A stretch of DNA of 64,000 bases from G038396625 sp038396625. Lineage in GTDB: Bacteria; Bacillota; Clostridia; Peptostreptococcales; Thermotaleaceae. The number at the start of each line of letters is the position of its first letter. The stretch's first letter is position 1. Made by a program: the position numbers and the translations under genes. The stretch lies in the NCBI GenBank assembly GCA_038396625.1, contig CP121688.1, positions 2,728,001 to 2,792,000 of the forward strand. Reading direction: 5' to 3'. Of the stretch, positions 1 through 8,743 are shown piece after piece. Below the pieces are notes generated by a model. That model saw only the letters and a program-made list of their open reading frames with translations, made no database searches and was not told where the DNA came from.

Positions 1-1540
1 TAACAGTCGCTTCATCTTCAACTGCTCTTGTCATATCATAAGTGTCAATGGTATGTCCAAACACAGCTGTTGTTGAACGATCTTCAAGGTCAATAGGCGT
101 ACCGGTAAATCCAATAAAAGAAGCATTTGGTAAAGCATCTCTTAAATACTTCGCATAACCATATTTCACTTCACCAGTCTTAGCATCGGCTTTAGCTTCA
201 AGGCCATATTGACTTCTATGAGCTTCATCCGCAATTATGATGACATTTCTACGATCAGTTAATACCGACATTTCACCTTCTTCAGGTTTGAATTTTTGAA
301 TCGTCGTGAAGATAATGCCACCGGATTCTCTTTCATTTAAAAGATCAAAAAGACCATTAACCTCTACTGAACTATTACCGATAGCAGAAGACTTCTGATT
401 ATCTGTAAGCTTTCTAACATCCGCCTGTTTTGGCGTTTGTCTCAAAATATCTTTAGACTTTGTAAATGTCGTAAATAGCTGATCATCTAAGTCATTCCTG
501 TCTGTAATAACAACAATGGTTGGATTGTTTAATTCTCTTACAAGTCCAGCAGTATAGAATACCATGGAAAAACTTTTACCTGATCCTTGAGTATGCCAGA
601 TGACACCGATCTTACGGTCACCATCTACACTTGTTGCTTCTTTGGTTTTATCCACTGCTTTTTTTACGGCAAAATACTGATGATAGGCAGCTAAAATTTT
701 TATGATCGTCTTTTTGTCACCTAACTTCTTACCATCAGAATCTTTCTCGTCTTCGCTAGACTCTTGGAATAGAATAAAGTTTTGAATGATATCCAAAAGT
801 CTTTCCTTCTGTAGCATCCCATTAAATAGGGTCTCATATTGTGGCTTCGAAAGTGGCTCAACGACTTTACCATCAATGCTTCTCCAATTCATGAATCTTT
901 CTTCATTGGACGTGATGGTACCAGCCTTTGCATTAATACCATCTGATAGAATGCAAAAAGCGTTATAATTGAAAAGGCTTGGTATATCTTTTTTATATGT
1001 TTGAATCTGATTGTATGCGCTTTCAATACCGACATTTTCATCACTGGCTGACTTTAATTCGATTAACACTAAAGGTATACCGTTAATGAAGATAATGAGA
1101 TCAGGACGGCGCTCTTCATTTTCAACAATAGTAAACTGATTGATAACTAAAAACTCATTTCTGTCTAGAAGCTCTTGCTCGAACTCAACAATCCTCGCAT
1201 TTTTAGTACGAGGGTGTCCATTTTCCATAAAGGAAACTTCAATTCCCTCAGTCAGTAGTTTATGAAAACTTCTGTTGTTTTCTTCCAGCATCGGGCTATT
1301 AAAAGCAATAATCTGTCTATAAGCTTCCTCCAGTGCTTCTGCTGGTAAATCTCTATTGATTCTATAAAGGGCATCTTTAACTCGGCTTGGCAAGATGACT
1401 TCTCGATAGTCTTTACGTTCTTCATATTCTCCACCTAGAGAGATTTCTGGTCCAAAGGCATATTCATAACCTAAGTTTTGTAATATCTCTATGGCCGCTT
1501 CTTCAAGTAGATTTTCTGTAAAATTTTCAAAACGGTTCAA
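1..1540 (-). CDS. hsdR: Type I restriction enzyme, R (endonuclease/translocase) subunit, 3' end cut off by window
   Basis: This is the N-terminal 513 codons of an HsdR subunit, the ATP-driven translocase and nuclease of a type I restriction enzyme. The frame is open to the window edge. I see a PD-(D/E)xK nuclease motif (PD at 146-147, ELK at 161-163), a Walker A GSGKS at 319-323 after WHTQ, and a DEAH box at 438-441. HsdR proteins are usually about 1000 residues, so roughly half lies beyond base 1. The start is TTG, with GAAGGAGG 6 bases upstream. The TTGA at the junction makes it overlap the hsdS stop, which implies translational coupling in the hsdM-hsdS-hsdR operon. Confidence 0.93.
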   Translation of the reverse strand, partial: MNRFENFTENLLEEAAIEILQNLGYEYAFGPEISLGGEYEERKDYREVILPSRVKDALYRINRDLPAEALEEAYRQIIAFNSPMLEENNRSFHKLLTEGIEVSFMENGHPRTKNARIVEFEQELLDRNEFLVINQFTIVENEERRPDLIIFINGIPLVLIELKSASDENVGIESAYNQIQTYKKDIPSLFNYNAFCILSDGINAKAGTITSNEERFMNWRSIDGKVVEPLSKPQYETLFNGMLQKERLLDIIQNFILFQESSEDEKDSDGKKLGDKKTIIKILAAYHQYFAVKKAVDKTKEATSVDGDRKIGVIWHTQGSGKSFSMVFYTAGLVRELNNPTIVVITDRNDLDDQLFTTFTKSKDILRQTPKQADVRKLTDNQKSSAIGNSSVEVNGLFDLLNERESGGIIFTTIQKFKPEEGEMSVLTDRRNVIIIADEAHRSQYGLEAKADAKTGEVKYGYAKYLRDALPNASFIGFTGTPIDLEDRSTTAVFGHTIDTYDMTRAVEDEATV

Positions 1541-2832
1541 ATCTGTTCCTCCTTCCCAATAAATTGTTTTTCTTCTGATGGTATTGTTATCTCACCAGAT
1601 ATAAGTTTGGATAGAATTAGATCTCTCATTTTTACTAATTTTTCACTTTCCGCATCAATATACCTAATGAACTTTTCAATCTTTTCGAATAAATTAGTAA
1701 ATCTTTCTTGCAATTTTTTATCTGGAACTGCTACAAAAAATTCTGAAAAACCTCTATAATCAAAATTTTGTCTTGTAGTTCCCGAAGAGTGTTTGACTAT
1801 AAAATCCTTAAAGACTTGCTTTTTCATATACATTAGAAAATATATAGGCGATATTGAACCATTAAATTCAAATATCTTATATATTGGGCTCAATAATCCT
1901 CTTTCAAATTCTCTTAAAACTGCAATAGAACCAATATTTGCTCTTGACGGGTTATAACCTAAACAATTTCTAGAAATAATTTTATAATTTTTCGTGTTTT
2001 TACTATAAACTTGCTTTGTAAAATAATCTTCAGATAAAACAAAAGTTCCTTCTTTAACAACTGATAATACCGGTATTTCACTATTTTCTTTGTTCTTAAT
2101 CTTCACCTCTTGAATGTTATCAAGTATATTATCCACATTCCATCCTTTGGGAATCAATCCAATTTTACTCTCAACCATCTCTCCACTCGATGATTTATAA
2201 GGCTCTCCATTATCGTTAGGAAATTCATACTCTATAAACCAATGTGTAAAAATAGCTTTAACTATATTTTCTAGAATCACTTTTATTTCATTGTTTGCTT
2301 TTACTTTTTCATCAAACAGCTTTAAATATCTACCAATTGTAATTTGCTCTTCAATTTGAGGTATCTCGACTTTGAGTCTTTCTATCATAGAATTATTTAA
2401 GCTTGCTCTAGTTGTCATTATAGACAAACTATTGATTTGATTTCTAACAACACTACTCCTCATGTAATACGCCATATAGATAGGGTCAATCTTCCCTTCG
2501 AATTTAGGTTTGAGACGTAATCTTTTGGTAAATCCATTAAAAGTTGCATTTTCATAATCTCTCAGCGCAACACAACTCATCCCAAGTTCTTCCTGTGTTT
2601 CGCTCGTTCTAGTAAGAAATACATCCCCTTTCTTAACAGAGCACCTTTCCCTTTCTTTCTCAGATGTATTAGCTAGGTTACTAAGTTTATCAGGTAAAAA
2701 ATAGTTATCAAAGACATCTTTAAAAGTTACAAAAGGGTAACCAAACCCAAATTCCTCTCTACTTTTCGAAAGTCCTGAACTAATTGTATATAACTCACTT
2801 AAAAAATAGCTTTGTGTTTTGTTAAAACTCAT
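1537..2832 (-). CDS. hsdS: Type I restriction-modification specificity subunit S
   Basis: HsdS recognises the bipartite DNA target for the methylase HsdM and nuclease HsdR. The 431-residue length is normal. Two target-recognition regions can be seen, each followed by a helical spacer: the first spacer starts near IPQIEEQ (about residue 160), the second recognition region opens at LIPKGWNV (about 225), and the C-terminal helix contains KLVKMRDLILSKLISGEI. The start ATG overlaps the hsdM stop by 11 bases, with a GGGGG ribosome site, so the two are coupled. Recognition regions vary quickly, so the DNA target cannot be read from the sequence. Confidence 0.93.
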   Translation of the reverse strand: MSFNKTQSYFLSELYTISSGLSKSREEFGFGYPFVTFKDVFDNYFLPDKLSNLANTSEKERERCSVKKGDVFLTRTSETQEELGMSCVALRDYENATFNGFTKRLRLKPKFEGKIDPIYMAYYMRSSVVRNQINSLSIMTTRASLNNSMIERLKVEIPQIEEQITIGRYLKLFDEKVKANNEIKVILENIVKAIFTHWFIEYEFPNDNGEPYKSSSGEMVESKIGLIPKGWNVDNILDNIQEVKIKNKENSEIPVLSVVKEGTFVLSEDYFTKQVYSKNTKNYKIISRNCLGYNPSRANIGSIAVLREFERGLLSPIYKIFEFNGSISPIYFLMYMKKQVFKDFIVKHSSGTTRQNFDYRGFSEFFVAVPDKKLQERFTNLFEKIEKFIRYIDAESEKLVKMRDLILSKLISGEITIPSEEKQFIGKEEQI

Positions 2833-4354
2833 ATCCTATCCCCCTAAGATTTTTTCTTATTTCATCCTCAAGGTGACGTGATTTTGCAAATAGCTCAGCT
2901 AATTCCGCTGTCATATTTTCCATCTTCTCTTCAAAAGGAGCACCATCATCTTCAATTTCTTCTATACCAACATATCTTCCCGGAGTAAGAATATATCCGT
3001 GTTCTTTTACATCATCAAGTTTTGCAGATTTGCAGAATCCTTTTATATCTTCATAACTACCATTGATATTTCTCCATTCGTGATATGTTTTAGTGATTTT
3101 ACTTACATCATTTTCTGCACCTTCACTTGATAGTTCTCTATGGCGGCGATCAATTATTTCTCCTAAGTGTCTTGCGTCAATAAATAATATTTCATTTTTT
3201 CTTTTTCTATAATTTGAATTCCCATCTTTGTTTCTATTTAAAATCCATAATGACACTGGTATACCCGTCGAGTAAAATAATCTGTCAGGTAAAGCTACGA
3301 TTGCATCCACTAAATCTGCTTCAAGTATTTTCTCTCTTATAACGCCTTCATTAGAAGTATTGGTGCTAAGTGAACCATTTGCCAATACTATGCCTGCAAC
3401 TCCATTAGGAGATAAATGATAAATCATATGTTGCAGCCATGCATAGTTAGCATTACCTGATGGTGGTATTCCATATTTCCAACGGATATCATCTATTAAT
3501 TGGTTCCCACCCCAATCACTAATATTAAACGGTGGATTAGCAAGGATATAATCCGCTTTCAACGTTTTATGCAAATCATTATGGAATGTATCTGCATGAT
3601 GATTACCTAGATTAGCATCAAGCCCTCTGATTGCCAAGTTCATTTTACAGAGTTTCCATGTCGTCGAATTAAGTTCTTGTCCATAAATAGAAAGGTTTTC
3701 AACTTTTCCTTGATGTTCCTCAACAAACTTTTCACTTTGGACAAACATTCCACCTGAACCACAACAAGGGTCATAGATTCTGCCTTGGTATGGTTCTATC
3801 ATTTCAACTAAGGTTTTAACTACACTTGTCGGTGTATAGAATTCTCCGCCGCCTTTACCTTCAACTGAAGCAAATTGGCCAAGGAAGTATTCGTACACTC
3901 TACCTAATAAATCTTTTTCACCATTTTGATGAAGCTTAATAGTAGAAATAAGGTCTATTAATTCTCCCAATCTTCTTTTATCAATTTCAGGACGTGCATA
4001 ACGCTTATCTAGAACTCCCCTAAGAGTTGGATTTTCCTTCTCAATCAAAATCATAGCATCGTCAATAAATTGACCTATTTTAACGTCTTTTGCATTATCC
4101 ATAATAAAGTTCCATCTTGCTTCTTTTGGAACCCAAAAAATATTTTCCGCTTCATATTCATCACGGTCTTCTTCAAAACCTTCACCCTCAGTAAGCAATG
4201 CCTCATATTTGTTTTCAAATTTGTCTGAGATATATTTTAAGAATATAAGCCCAAGCACAACGTGCTTATACTCACTTGCATCCATGCTCCCTCTCAGCTT
4301 GTCTGCTGCTTTCCAAAGTGTTTCTTCAAATCCAATGTTACCTGTTGTCGCCAT
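2822..4354 (-). CDS. hsdM: Type I restriction-modification methyltransferase subunit M
   Basis: HsdM is the SAM-dependent N6-adenine methyltransferase subunit that protects the host and element DNA. The 510-residue protein has the N-terminal helical HsdM domain (about 8-140). It then has the N6-MTase core, with the SAM motif DPCCGSGG at 195-202 and the catalytic NPPF at 273-276. The start has GGAGG 9 bases upstream. It is the first enzyme gene of the operon and follows the HTH regulator gene by 19 bases. All three subunits look intact as far as they can be read, so the system is probably active. Confidence 0.96.
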   Translation of the reverse strand: MATTGNIGFEETLWKAADKLRGSMDASEYKHVVLGLIFLKYISDKFENKYEALLTEGEGFEEDRDEYEAENIFWVPKEARWNFIMDNAKDVKIGQFIDDAMILIEKENPTLRGVLDKRYARPEIDKRRLGELIDLISTIKLHQNGEKDLLGRVYEYFLGQFASVEGKGGGEFYTPTSVVKTLVEMIEPYQGRIYDPCCGSGGMFVQSEKFVEEHQGKVENLSIYGQELNSTTWKLCKMNLAIRGLDANLGNHHADTFHNDLHKTLKADYILANPPFNISDWGGNQLIDDIRWKYGIPPSGNANYAWLQHMIYHLSPNGVAGIVLANGSLSTNTSNEGVIREKILEADLVDAIVALPDRLFYSTGIPVSLWILNRNKDGNSNYRKRKNEILFIDARHLGEIIDRRHRELSSEGAENDVSKITKTYHEWRNINGSYEDIKGFCKSAKLDDVKEHGYILTPGRYVGIEEIEDDGAPFEEKMENMTAELAELFAKSRHLEDEIRKNLRGIGYEF

Positions 4355-4373
4355 TTTAAATTGCCTCCCTTAA

Positions 4374-4967
4374 TTAATAATTATGATCATCAAAAACTTC
4401 AAAAATTTCTGCTTCAAATTCTTCTTGAGCTTCATCACTATTGATGCTTCCAGGTAAAACCTCTAGATAATGTGATAATGCTTCTATTGTCTTATGAAGA
4501 ATAGACTCATGCTGAGCTTTCTCCATCAATTCAACCATCAATTTGAATGTATCCATATATGGGTTATTATCCACAATATCCATCGCTTCTTTAAACCTTG
4601 TCACCAACTTTGCTTTTTCAATATCTCTTTCAATGATATTAATTTCCTCTTTATCGTATATCGGAATATCAACAACATCATTTACTTCTCCGGATTTATA
4701 TCTCTTTTCATGCTTTGTGATAACTGGTTTTAAATCCTTTTTAAGTTTCTCTTTTTGTATTTCAAGCTTTTCAATCTCATCAAGCTCTCTAGAGAATACT
4801 TCTCTATCAATTCCAAATAGTTCTTCCAATACCGGGAGATACTTTTTAGGAATGTTTTGTCTTCTCTTAACCCACATGTTGATATTCTGTTTCTTGATTC
4901 CTAAGTGTTCTGCCAACTCAACGTGTTGCATATTGTATAAACCAAGAATGAATTCTAATCCTATCAA
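4374..4967 (-). CDS. HTH (XRE-like) regulator of the restriction-modification operon
   Basis: This small acidic protein has an N-terminal helix-turn-helix (LAEHLGIKKQNINMWVKRR) followed by a long charged coiled-coil stretch and a helical C-terminus. I place the start at the TTG at 4967 because GGGAGGTG lies 5 bases before it. An in-frame ATG at 4982 is possible but has no ribosome site of its own and would include the GGGAGGTG as codons. Its position directly ahead of hsdM, with two operator-like palindromes around its promoter, suggests an autoregulated controller of hsdMSR expression. Such control delays restriction until the new host is methylated. The regulatory role is inference. Confidence 0.72.
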   Translation of the reverse strand: MIGLEFILGLYNMQHVELAEHLGIKKQNINMWVKRRQNIPKKYLPVLEELFGIDREVFSRELDEIEKLEIQKEKLKKDLKPVITKHEKRYKSGEVNDVVDIPIYDKEEINIIERDIEKAKLVTRFKEAMDIVDNNPYMDTFKLMVELMEKAQHESILHKTIEALSHYLEVLPGSINSDEAQEEFEAEIFEVFDDHNY

Positions 4968-4990
4968 GTATTCACCTCCCATTTTATGTT

Positions 4991-5041
4991 TATTGACTTA
5001 GTCAATATTTATTATAATCCTATTTATTGACTTAGTCAATA
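4991..5041 (-). promoter_or_regulatory. Promoter of the R-M operon framed by two 17-bp operator palindromes
   Basis: Identical 17-mers TATTGACTTAGTCAATA lie at 4991-5007 and 5025-5041, centres 34 bp apart. On the minus strand TTGACT (5039-5034) and TATAAT (5016-5011) are separated by 17 bp, a near-perfect sigma-A promoter. One operator therefore covers the -35 and the other covers the expected transcription start. This is the classical layout for repression by a dimeric HTH protein, most simply the one encoded at 4374-4967. Confidence 0.8.
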
Positions 5042-5117
5042 TAAATATCCAAATATATGTAAATAAATATCAAAAGCTATTCTTTTTTATCAATAACCCA
5101 ATGTTAGAGTGAATAAT

Positions 5118-5645
5118 TCAAGGTACGCCATCATGACATAGGGTCCCCGACAGTAAATTTTCATTTGTCATTGTTGCATATAAAGAGTCGAAGTTTACTT
5201 GTTCAAGAGTATTGCTGGTTATTTGTGTTTCCGCATTACTTTCTAAATTCACTCGTGTACATGTACAACCATCTTCTATACTTATCGATTGCTCACAATC
5301 ATAAAGCATTTTCTTTTCTTCATAAGTTTCACATCCTATTTCTGAATCAAGATAGTCCAGGTTATTAGTAGTCTCTACTTCAATCAGGTGATAAAGATTA
5401 GACCGCTGTCCTCCTTGTTCGTGGAACCGACTTTCTCGAGTGATAAAGCCGGCTTTTTCAAGATCATTTAATGCTCTTTGGACTGTTCTAGTGCTTATAT
5501 TACACTCTTTAGCAATGGTTTTAATGCTAGGAAAACAAGTATTTTCCTGGTCTGCTCTATTAATCAAATAAAAAATAACCAACGTTGCTCGCTGGCTTAA
5601 ATCTGCTTTATATACACTTTCAATCAATTTCCCTTTATTCGTCAT
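5118..5645 (-). CDS. Winged/HTH_36-type DNA-binding protein
   Basis: This 175-residue protein has an N-terminal helix-turn-helix domain of the HTH_36 kind found in replication and conjugative-element proteins: a helical lead (about 1-35), then FPSIKTIAKECNISTRTVQRAL as the recognition helices at about 38-60, then a wing ending near NLYHL. The C-terminal half is low in recognisable motifs and may be disordered. The start has AAAGGAGG 7 bases upstream. It is the gene just downstream of the first TadZ-like gene and ends the transfer block next to the R-M module. It could regulate transfer genes or act in replication; I cannot decide. Confidence 0.7.
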   Translation of the reverse strand: MTNKGKLIESVYKADLSQRATLVIFYLINRADQENTCFPSIKTIAKECNISTRTVQRALNDLEKAGFITRESRFHEQGGQRSNLYHLIEVETTNNLDYLDSEIGCETYEEKKMLYDCEQSISIEDGCTCTRVNLESNAETQITSNTLEQVNFDSLYATMTNENLLSGTLCHDGVP

Positions 5646-5664
5646 GAGTTGTCCTCCTTTAATA

Positions 5665-6672
5665 TCACTTAATAAATCTGGCGATTATGTCTTCCCAAAT
5701 CTCTTCGTTAGTATCTCCATCAAAATAATCTGGTGTGTAATTTGAAAAAGATACATCTCCACATTGCTTTTGAATTTTTCTTTTATCCGATTCAGCAACA
5801 AAAGATAACACTTTGCCTATGAGCTTCTCACCAATCAGATTATCGATATTCTCCATATCATTAATTTCGTAAGGCTTACCTGTTGCACAAAGTATTGCAA
5901 CATCGCAATTTTTTCTAATGACTCCTATGATCCTATTGTTGACTACCCCCATGTCATAAATTATGAAATCAAATTCATCATGACACTCTGAATGGAGTGA
6001 AAGATATTTTACTCCATTGTATAGGATGATATCTTCCTTCGTTGTCATCCCCTGATAAAATTCCGGAAGCTTACTCAAATGATCATGTTCATTTGCTTCT
6101 ACATAACATACCTTAGCGCCAATGTTAGCTAAGTAATTTGCCAAATTGATAGCCATGGTCGTCGTACCAACACGGTGCTTCACCCCAGTGATAGCAATCT
6201 TGATATCTTTTTTCAAGAAAGAATATGATGTAAAGGTTCTGTTTTCCGTTACATCTTCTTGAATAAGCTTTGACTGAATTTCACGTTTGCTTATCCCAAG
6301 GTCGCTAATGGCTTTAAGAACTTCCTCTTTAAGGGATGCCACATCTGCCGATGACACAATGTTATAAATCCCTGCTTCAATGAGCTGTAAAATGAGTTTC
6401 TCTTGTTCCTTAATCGCTTCTATATAAACTATCATTCTTGAAGAGAACATCTTCCTAAAACCAATTACAGCTTCCATCATTTCGTCTTCTGTATCCTTAA
6501 GCGCTTTTAGATCAATAAGCACATAGTTAAAATGCTCTAAGCTTCTCATATCACTAAGAACAAATTGTTTTAGAGAAAACGTACCAGATAATTTCTTTAT
6601 AATCATTCCATGCTCATCATGGAGAAAATCAATCATATTAATGTTCTCTTTACTGGATAGGTATAAAAGCAT
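5665..6672 (-). CDS. TadZ/CpaE-like MinD-family protein with altered P-loop
   Basis: The 335-residue protein has an N-terminal receiver-like region (about 1-130) and a MinD/ParA-type domain, the architecture of TadZ/CpaE, which places Tad pilus machinery in the cell. The deviant Walker A reads GVKHRVGTTT: the signature lysine is present but the P-loop lysine is Thr, as in atypical TadZ ATPases. I choose ATG 6672 because AGGAGG lies 8 bases upstream. A TTG start 24 bases earlier would need to read through that site. It overlaps the small membrane protein gene upstream by 23 bases, so the two are co-translated. A second MinD-like protein is encoded at 20059-20892. Confidence 0.72.
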   Translation of the reverse strand: MLLYLSSKENINMIDFLHDEHGMIIKKLSGTFSLKQFVLSDMRSLEHFNYVLIDLKALKDTEDEMMEAVIGFRKMFSSRMIVYIEAIKEQEKLILQLIEAGIYNIVSSADVASLKEEVLKAISDLGISKREIQSKLIQEDVTENRTFTSYSFLKKDIKIAITGVKHRVGTTTMAINLANYLANIGAKVCYVEANEHDHLSKLPEFYQGMTTKEDIILYNGVKYLSLHSECHDEFDFIIYDMGVVNNRIIGVIRKNCDVAILCATGKPYEINDMENIDNLIGEKLIGKVLSFVAESDKRKIQKQCGDVSFSNYTPDYFDGDTNEEIWEDIIARFIK

Positions 6673-6817
6673 CACCAGCACCTCCTTCCTGCTCAATCTG
6701 AAAATCCTTCGGCAATACTATCTCCACTTCTTTTGGCTGGTACATAATCATCATTATGATTCCAATGATGACAATTACAATATAAATGATCAATTCTATC
6801 ACTAGTTTCTTTTTCAA
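6650..6817 (-). CDS. Small single-pass membrane protein (55 aa), TTG start
   Basis: A short frame opens at TTG 6817, 9 bases after AGGAG, and encodes 55 residues. It begins MKKKLV, followed by a strongly hydrophobic helix (about residues 5-25) and a short acidic tail (KEVEIVLPKDFQIEQEGGAG). The stop TAA at 6650 lies inside the following TadZ-like gene. It fills the gap between the VirB4 ATPase gene and the TadZ-like gene, with a tail that predicts an N-in, C-out orientation. I do not recognise a family. The ribosome site, spacing and composition make it a likely real component of the transfer operon. Confidence 0.62.
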   Translation of the reverse strand: MKKKLVIELIIYIVIVIIGIIMMIMYQPKEVEIVLPKDFQIEQEGGAGDAFIPIQ

Positions 6818-6829
6818 AAGTTCACACTC

Positions 6830-8251
6830 CTATCTTCCACTGGCTTTGCCCATAAACTCAAATTTGTAATCTGGTATCTGAAAGTTCACATGCAGTCTTT
6901 TAGATCCAATCATCACAAGGGCATTTCCCCTTTTCTTTTGACCTAATAGCTGTTCTTCAGCATCTGTTAGGTTGTATAGTTTCTTGGTTTCGATTAAATT
7001 CATGCCATCACAACCCATCAGTATTTTATAAGCCGGAATGTCAAGCAGTGCTTGTCCATAAAGCTTAATCTTCGGATCTAAGAAATCAACAACTGAATGG
7101 GATATAATCGCTACCCCTGCTTCATATTTTCTAGCTCTTTTTTCTACATTTCTTAAAAACACCAAAGACTGCGGCACATTGGGATCGATCATAAGATAGC
7201 TTTCATCACATATTAGTAAAACCGGTTCATTTCTGTCCAAACTCATTTGTTGCCAGCACCATGTAAGGATATTGAAATACTGAGTTCTTTTGATATTGTC
7301 ACTGGTGTTTTGTAGATCATGAGTATCCAAGCAGATACATCTTGAATTTGTCTTGATTGTGCTTTTACCGTTCCATAAAAAAGCGTCACTGCCAAGAGCT
7401 ATATCCTGTAACAGTAATGCCAACTCTTCATATTCATTTTTGCTTGATGAAGTTTTTTCCTTATTAGCCTTTTCTTTGAGCAGTTCATAAAGGTCTGAAA
7501 AAACCGGAAAATCTTCATTTGATAATATATTAATATCTGTATCCCATCTAATACCAAAATGATTGTATAGTTTGATTAGCACGTTCTTAAGAATGGCTCT
7601 TTGCTTATCTGATAGAGAAGGTAAGTATAAGCTAAAAAAGATTTCAAGGTTCTTCATGTAGATGGCCATATCTCCCATACCATGACCTTCATCCTTATAA
7701 TATTTGTCATCATCATCTACAGGTGTGGGTCTGATTTGCAATGGATTGATTTTACCATTGACACCACCACCGGTATTTATCCAGTCGCCATTCAACGCCT
7801 TTGTAATTTCTTGGTACTCTCTCTCGGGGTCTATGAAGATAATTTTAGTTCCTTTCATATATTCCGAAAGAGCAATATGCTTTACGACGGTGCTCTTGCC
7901 AACCCCCGCCACACCCATAATGGTAAAATTGGTATTAGTTCTGTCATTACCTCTTTTCCATGGATCAAGAACAACAAGACCACCTGTACTATCACGTCCA
8001 AAGTAATAACCGGTTCCATCATTATAACCAGAAGATGAAAAAGGAAAACCCCCGACAAAACTGCTCATTGGAATGACTCTTTTAAGTACTTCTCCAATCG
8101 CTTCATCGAGGGTATAATATGGTGCAACACTTTTAAATGCTTGTTCTTGTAGATTTGCCATAATTCTTAATTTTGCTTTACTTGTGGCAATGATACTTTC
8201 TGTTTTTCTGCAAATTTTTTGAAAGTTGTTTTCTTCCCTTGCAATCACCAT
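6830..8251 (-). CDS. VirB4-type conjugation ATPase, C-terminal ATPase part
   Basis: VirB4 proteins are the membrane-associated ATPases that power assembly and transfer in type IV secretion systems. This 473-residue chain holds the ATPase half: Walker A GVAGVGKST at 113-121, FIDPEREY about 25 residues on, and a Walker B region PVLLICDES near 345. Residues 1-60 are the linker normally found in the middle of VirB4. The first ATG overlaps the stop of the preceding gene (8245-8649) by 7 bases (ATGGTGA), so translation is probably coupled. The pair may be a natural split or a one-base frameshift of a single gene. Confidence 0.88.
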   Translation of the reverse strand: MVIAREENNFQKICRKTESIIATSKAKLRIMANLQEQAFKSVAPYYTLDEAIGEVLKRVIPMSSFVGGFPFSSSGYNDGTGYYFGRDSTGGLVVLDPWKRGNDRTNTNFTIMGVAGVGKSTVVKHIALSEYMKGTKIIFIDPEREYQEITKALNGDWINTGGGVNGKINPLQIRPTPVDDDDKYYKDEGHGMGDMAIYMKNLEIFFSLYLPSLSDKQRAILKNVLIKLYNHFGIRWDTDINILSNEDFPVFSDLYELLKEKANKEKTSSSKNEYEELALLLQDIALGSDAFLWNGKSTIKTNSRCICLDTHDLQNTSDNIKRTQYFNILTWCWQQMSLDRNEPVLLICDESYLMIDPNVPQSLVFLRNVEKRARKYEAGVAIISHSVVDFLDPKIKLYGQALLDIPAYKILMGCDGMNLIETKKLYNLTDAEEQLLGQKKRGNALVMIGSKRLHVNFQIPDYKFEFMGKASGR

Positions 8252-8649
8252 GATGGTATAATCATGGTTCCAACGGTTTCACCTTCTCTATCAATTTGAA
8301 GCATAATCTTTTCACCATCCATAGCTGCTTGCTCTGCCCTTTGCCGAATGAGTGGATCTTTAGCTGAATCCGCTGCACTTCGATTTTGAATGACATTTTT
8401 TGATAAACCTGAAATAAATTCACCATTATCGATCGGTATAAATGTAATGCCGACGACTGTTCCGGGTATGTTTGTGATTTTTGCTAGCCATCCATAATCG
8501 ACTTTTTGCGGGTACTTGACAATACCATAAATTCTCCCTGTGTTTTCACCTACAATCAGGCTGTTTCTTTTAAGTTCAAGACCGATTGGAGTAATGATAT
8601 TTAATAGGCTATTATTAACTGTTACTTGATTGTTCTGTGTCTTTTTCAT
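8245..8649 (-). CDS. VirB4-type conjugation protein, N-terminal/middle fragment
   Basis: This 134-residue protein matches the region of VirB4-like ATPases that comes just before the linker and ATPase domain: the segment around GRIYGIVKYPQKVDYGWLAK is typical. It ends seven bases into the ATPase gene at 6830-8251, and the two together (607 residues) make a normal-sized Firmicute VirB4. The start ATG has GGAGG 8 bases upstream. Two explanations fit: a natural split with coupled translation, or a frameshift near 8245-8251. I cannot tell which without homologues. Confidence 0.78.
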   Translation of the reverse strand: MKKTQNNQVTVNNSLLNIITPIGLELKRNSLIVGENTGRIYGIVKYPQKVDYGWLAKITNIPGTVVGITFIPIDNGEFISGLSKNVIQNRSAADSAKDPLIRQRAEQAAMDGEKIMLQIDREGETVGTMIIPSW

Positions 8650-8671
8650 TCACTTTTCCTCCATTTTTTTG

Positions 8672-8713
8672 CACGAAAAAAAACACAACATCAATGTGCT
8701 GTGTTTTCTCGTG
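8672..8713 (-). terminator. Imperfect hairpin, likely terminator after the ATPase/Toprim pair
   Basis: CACGAAAAAAAACACAACAT (8672-8691) pairs with the 20 bases at 8694-8713 apart from about two mismatches. On the minus strand the 3' arm itself is T-rich, but there is no T tract after it. It lies 30 bases past the Toprim gene stop and would separate that cassette from the VirB4 genes. Confidence 0.5.
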
Positions 8714-8743
8714 ATTATATTCATTTAGTTAATCTATCTTTTT

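Noticed and set aside
1252..1434. Short minus-strand frame inside the hsdR region
   Set aside because: It lies in a different frame from hsdR, whose own frame is open throughout 1-1540 with motifs in register; no ribosome site or motif supports the short one.
4543..5001. 152-residue plus-strand frame over the R-M regulator gene
   Set aside because: It mirrors the coding strand of the regulator gene and covers the palindromic promoter; composition is Ser/Leu/Phe-rich shadow-like, and no ribosome site is present.
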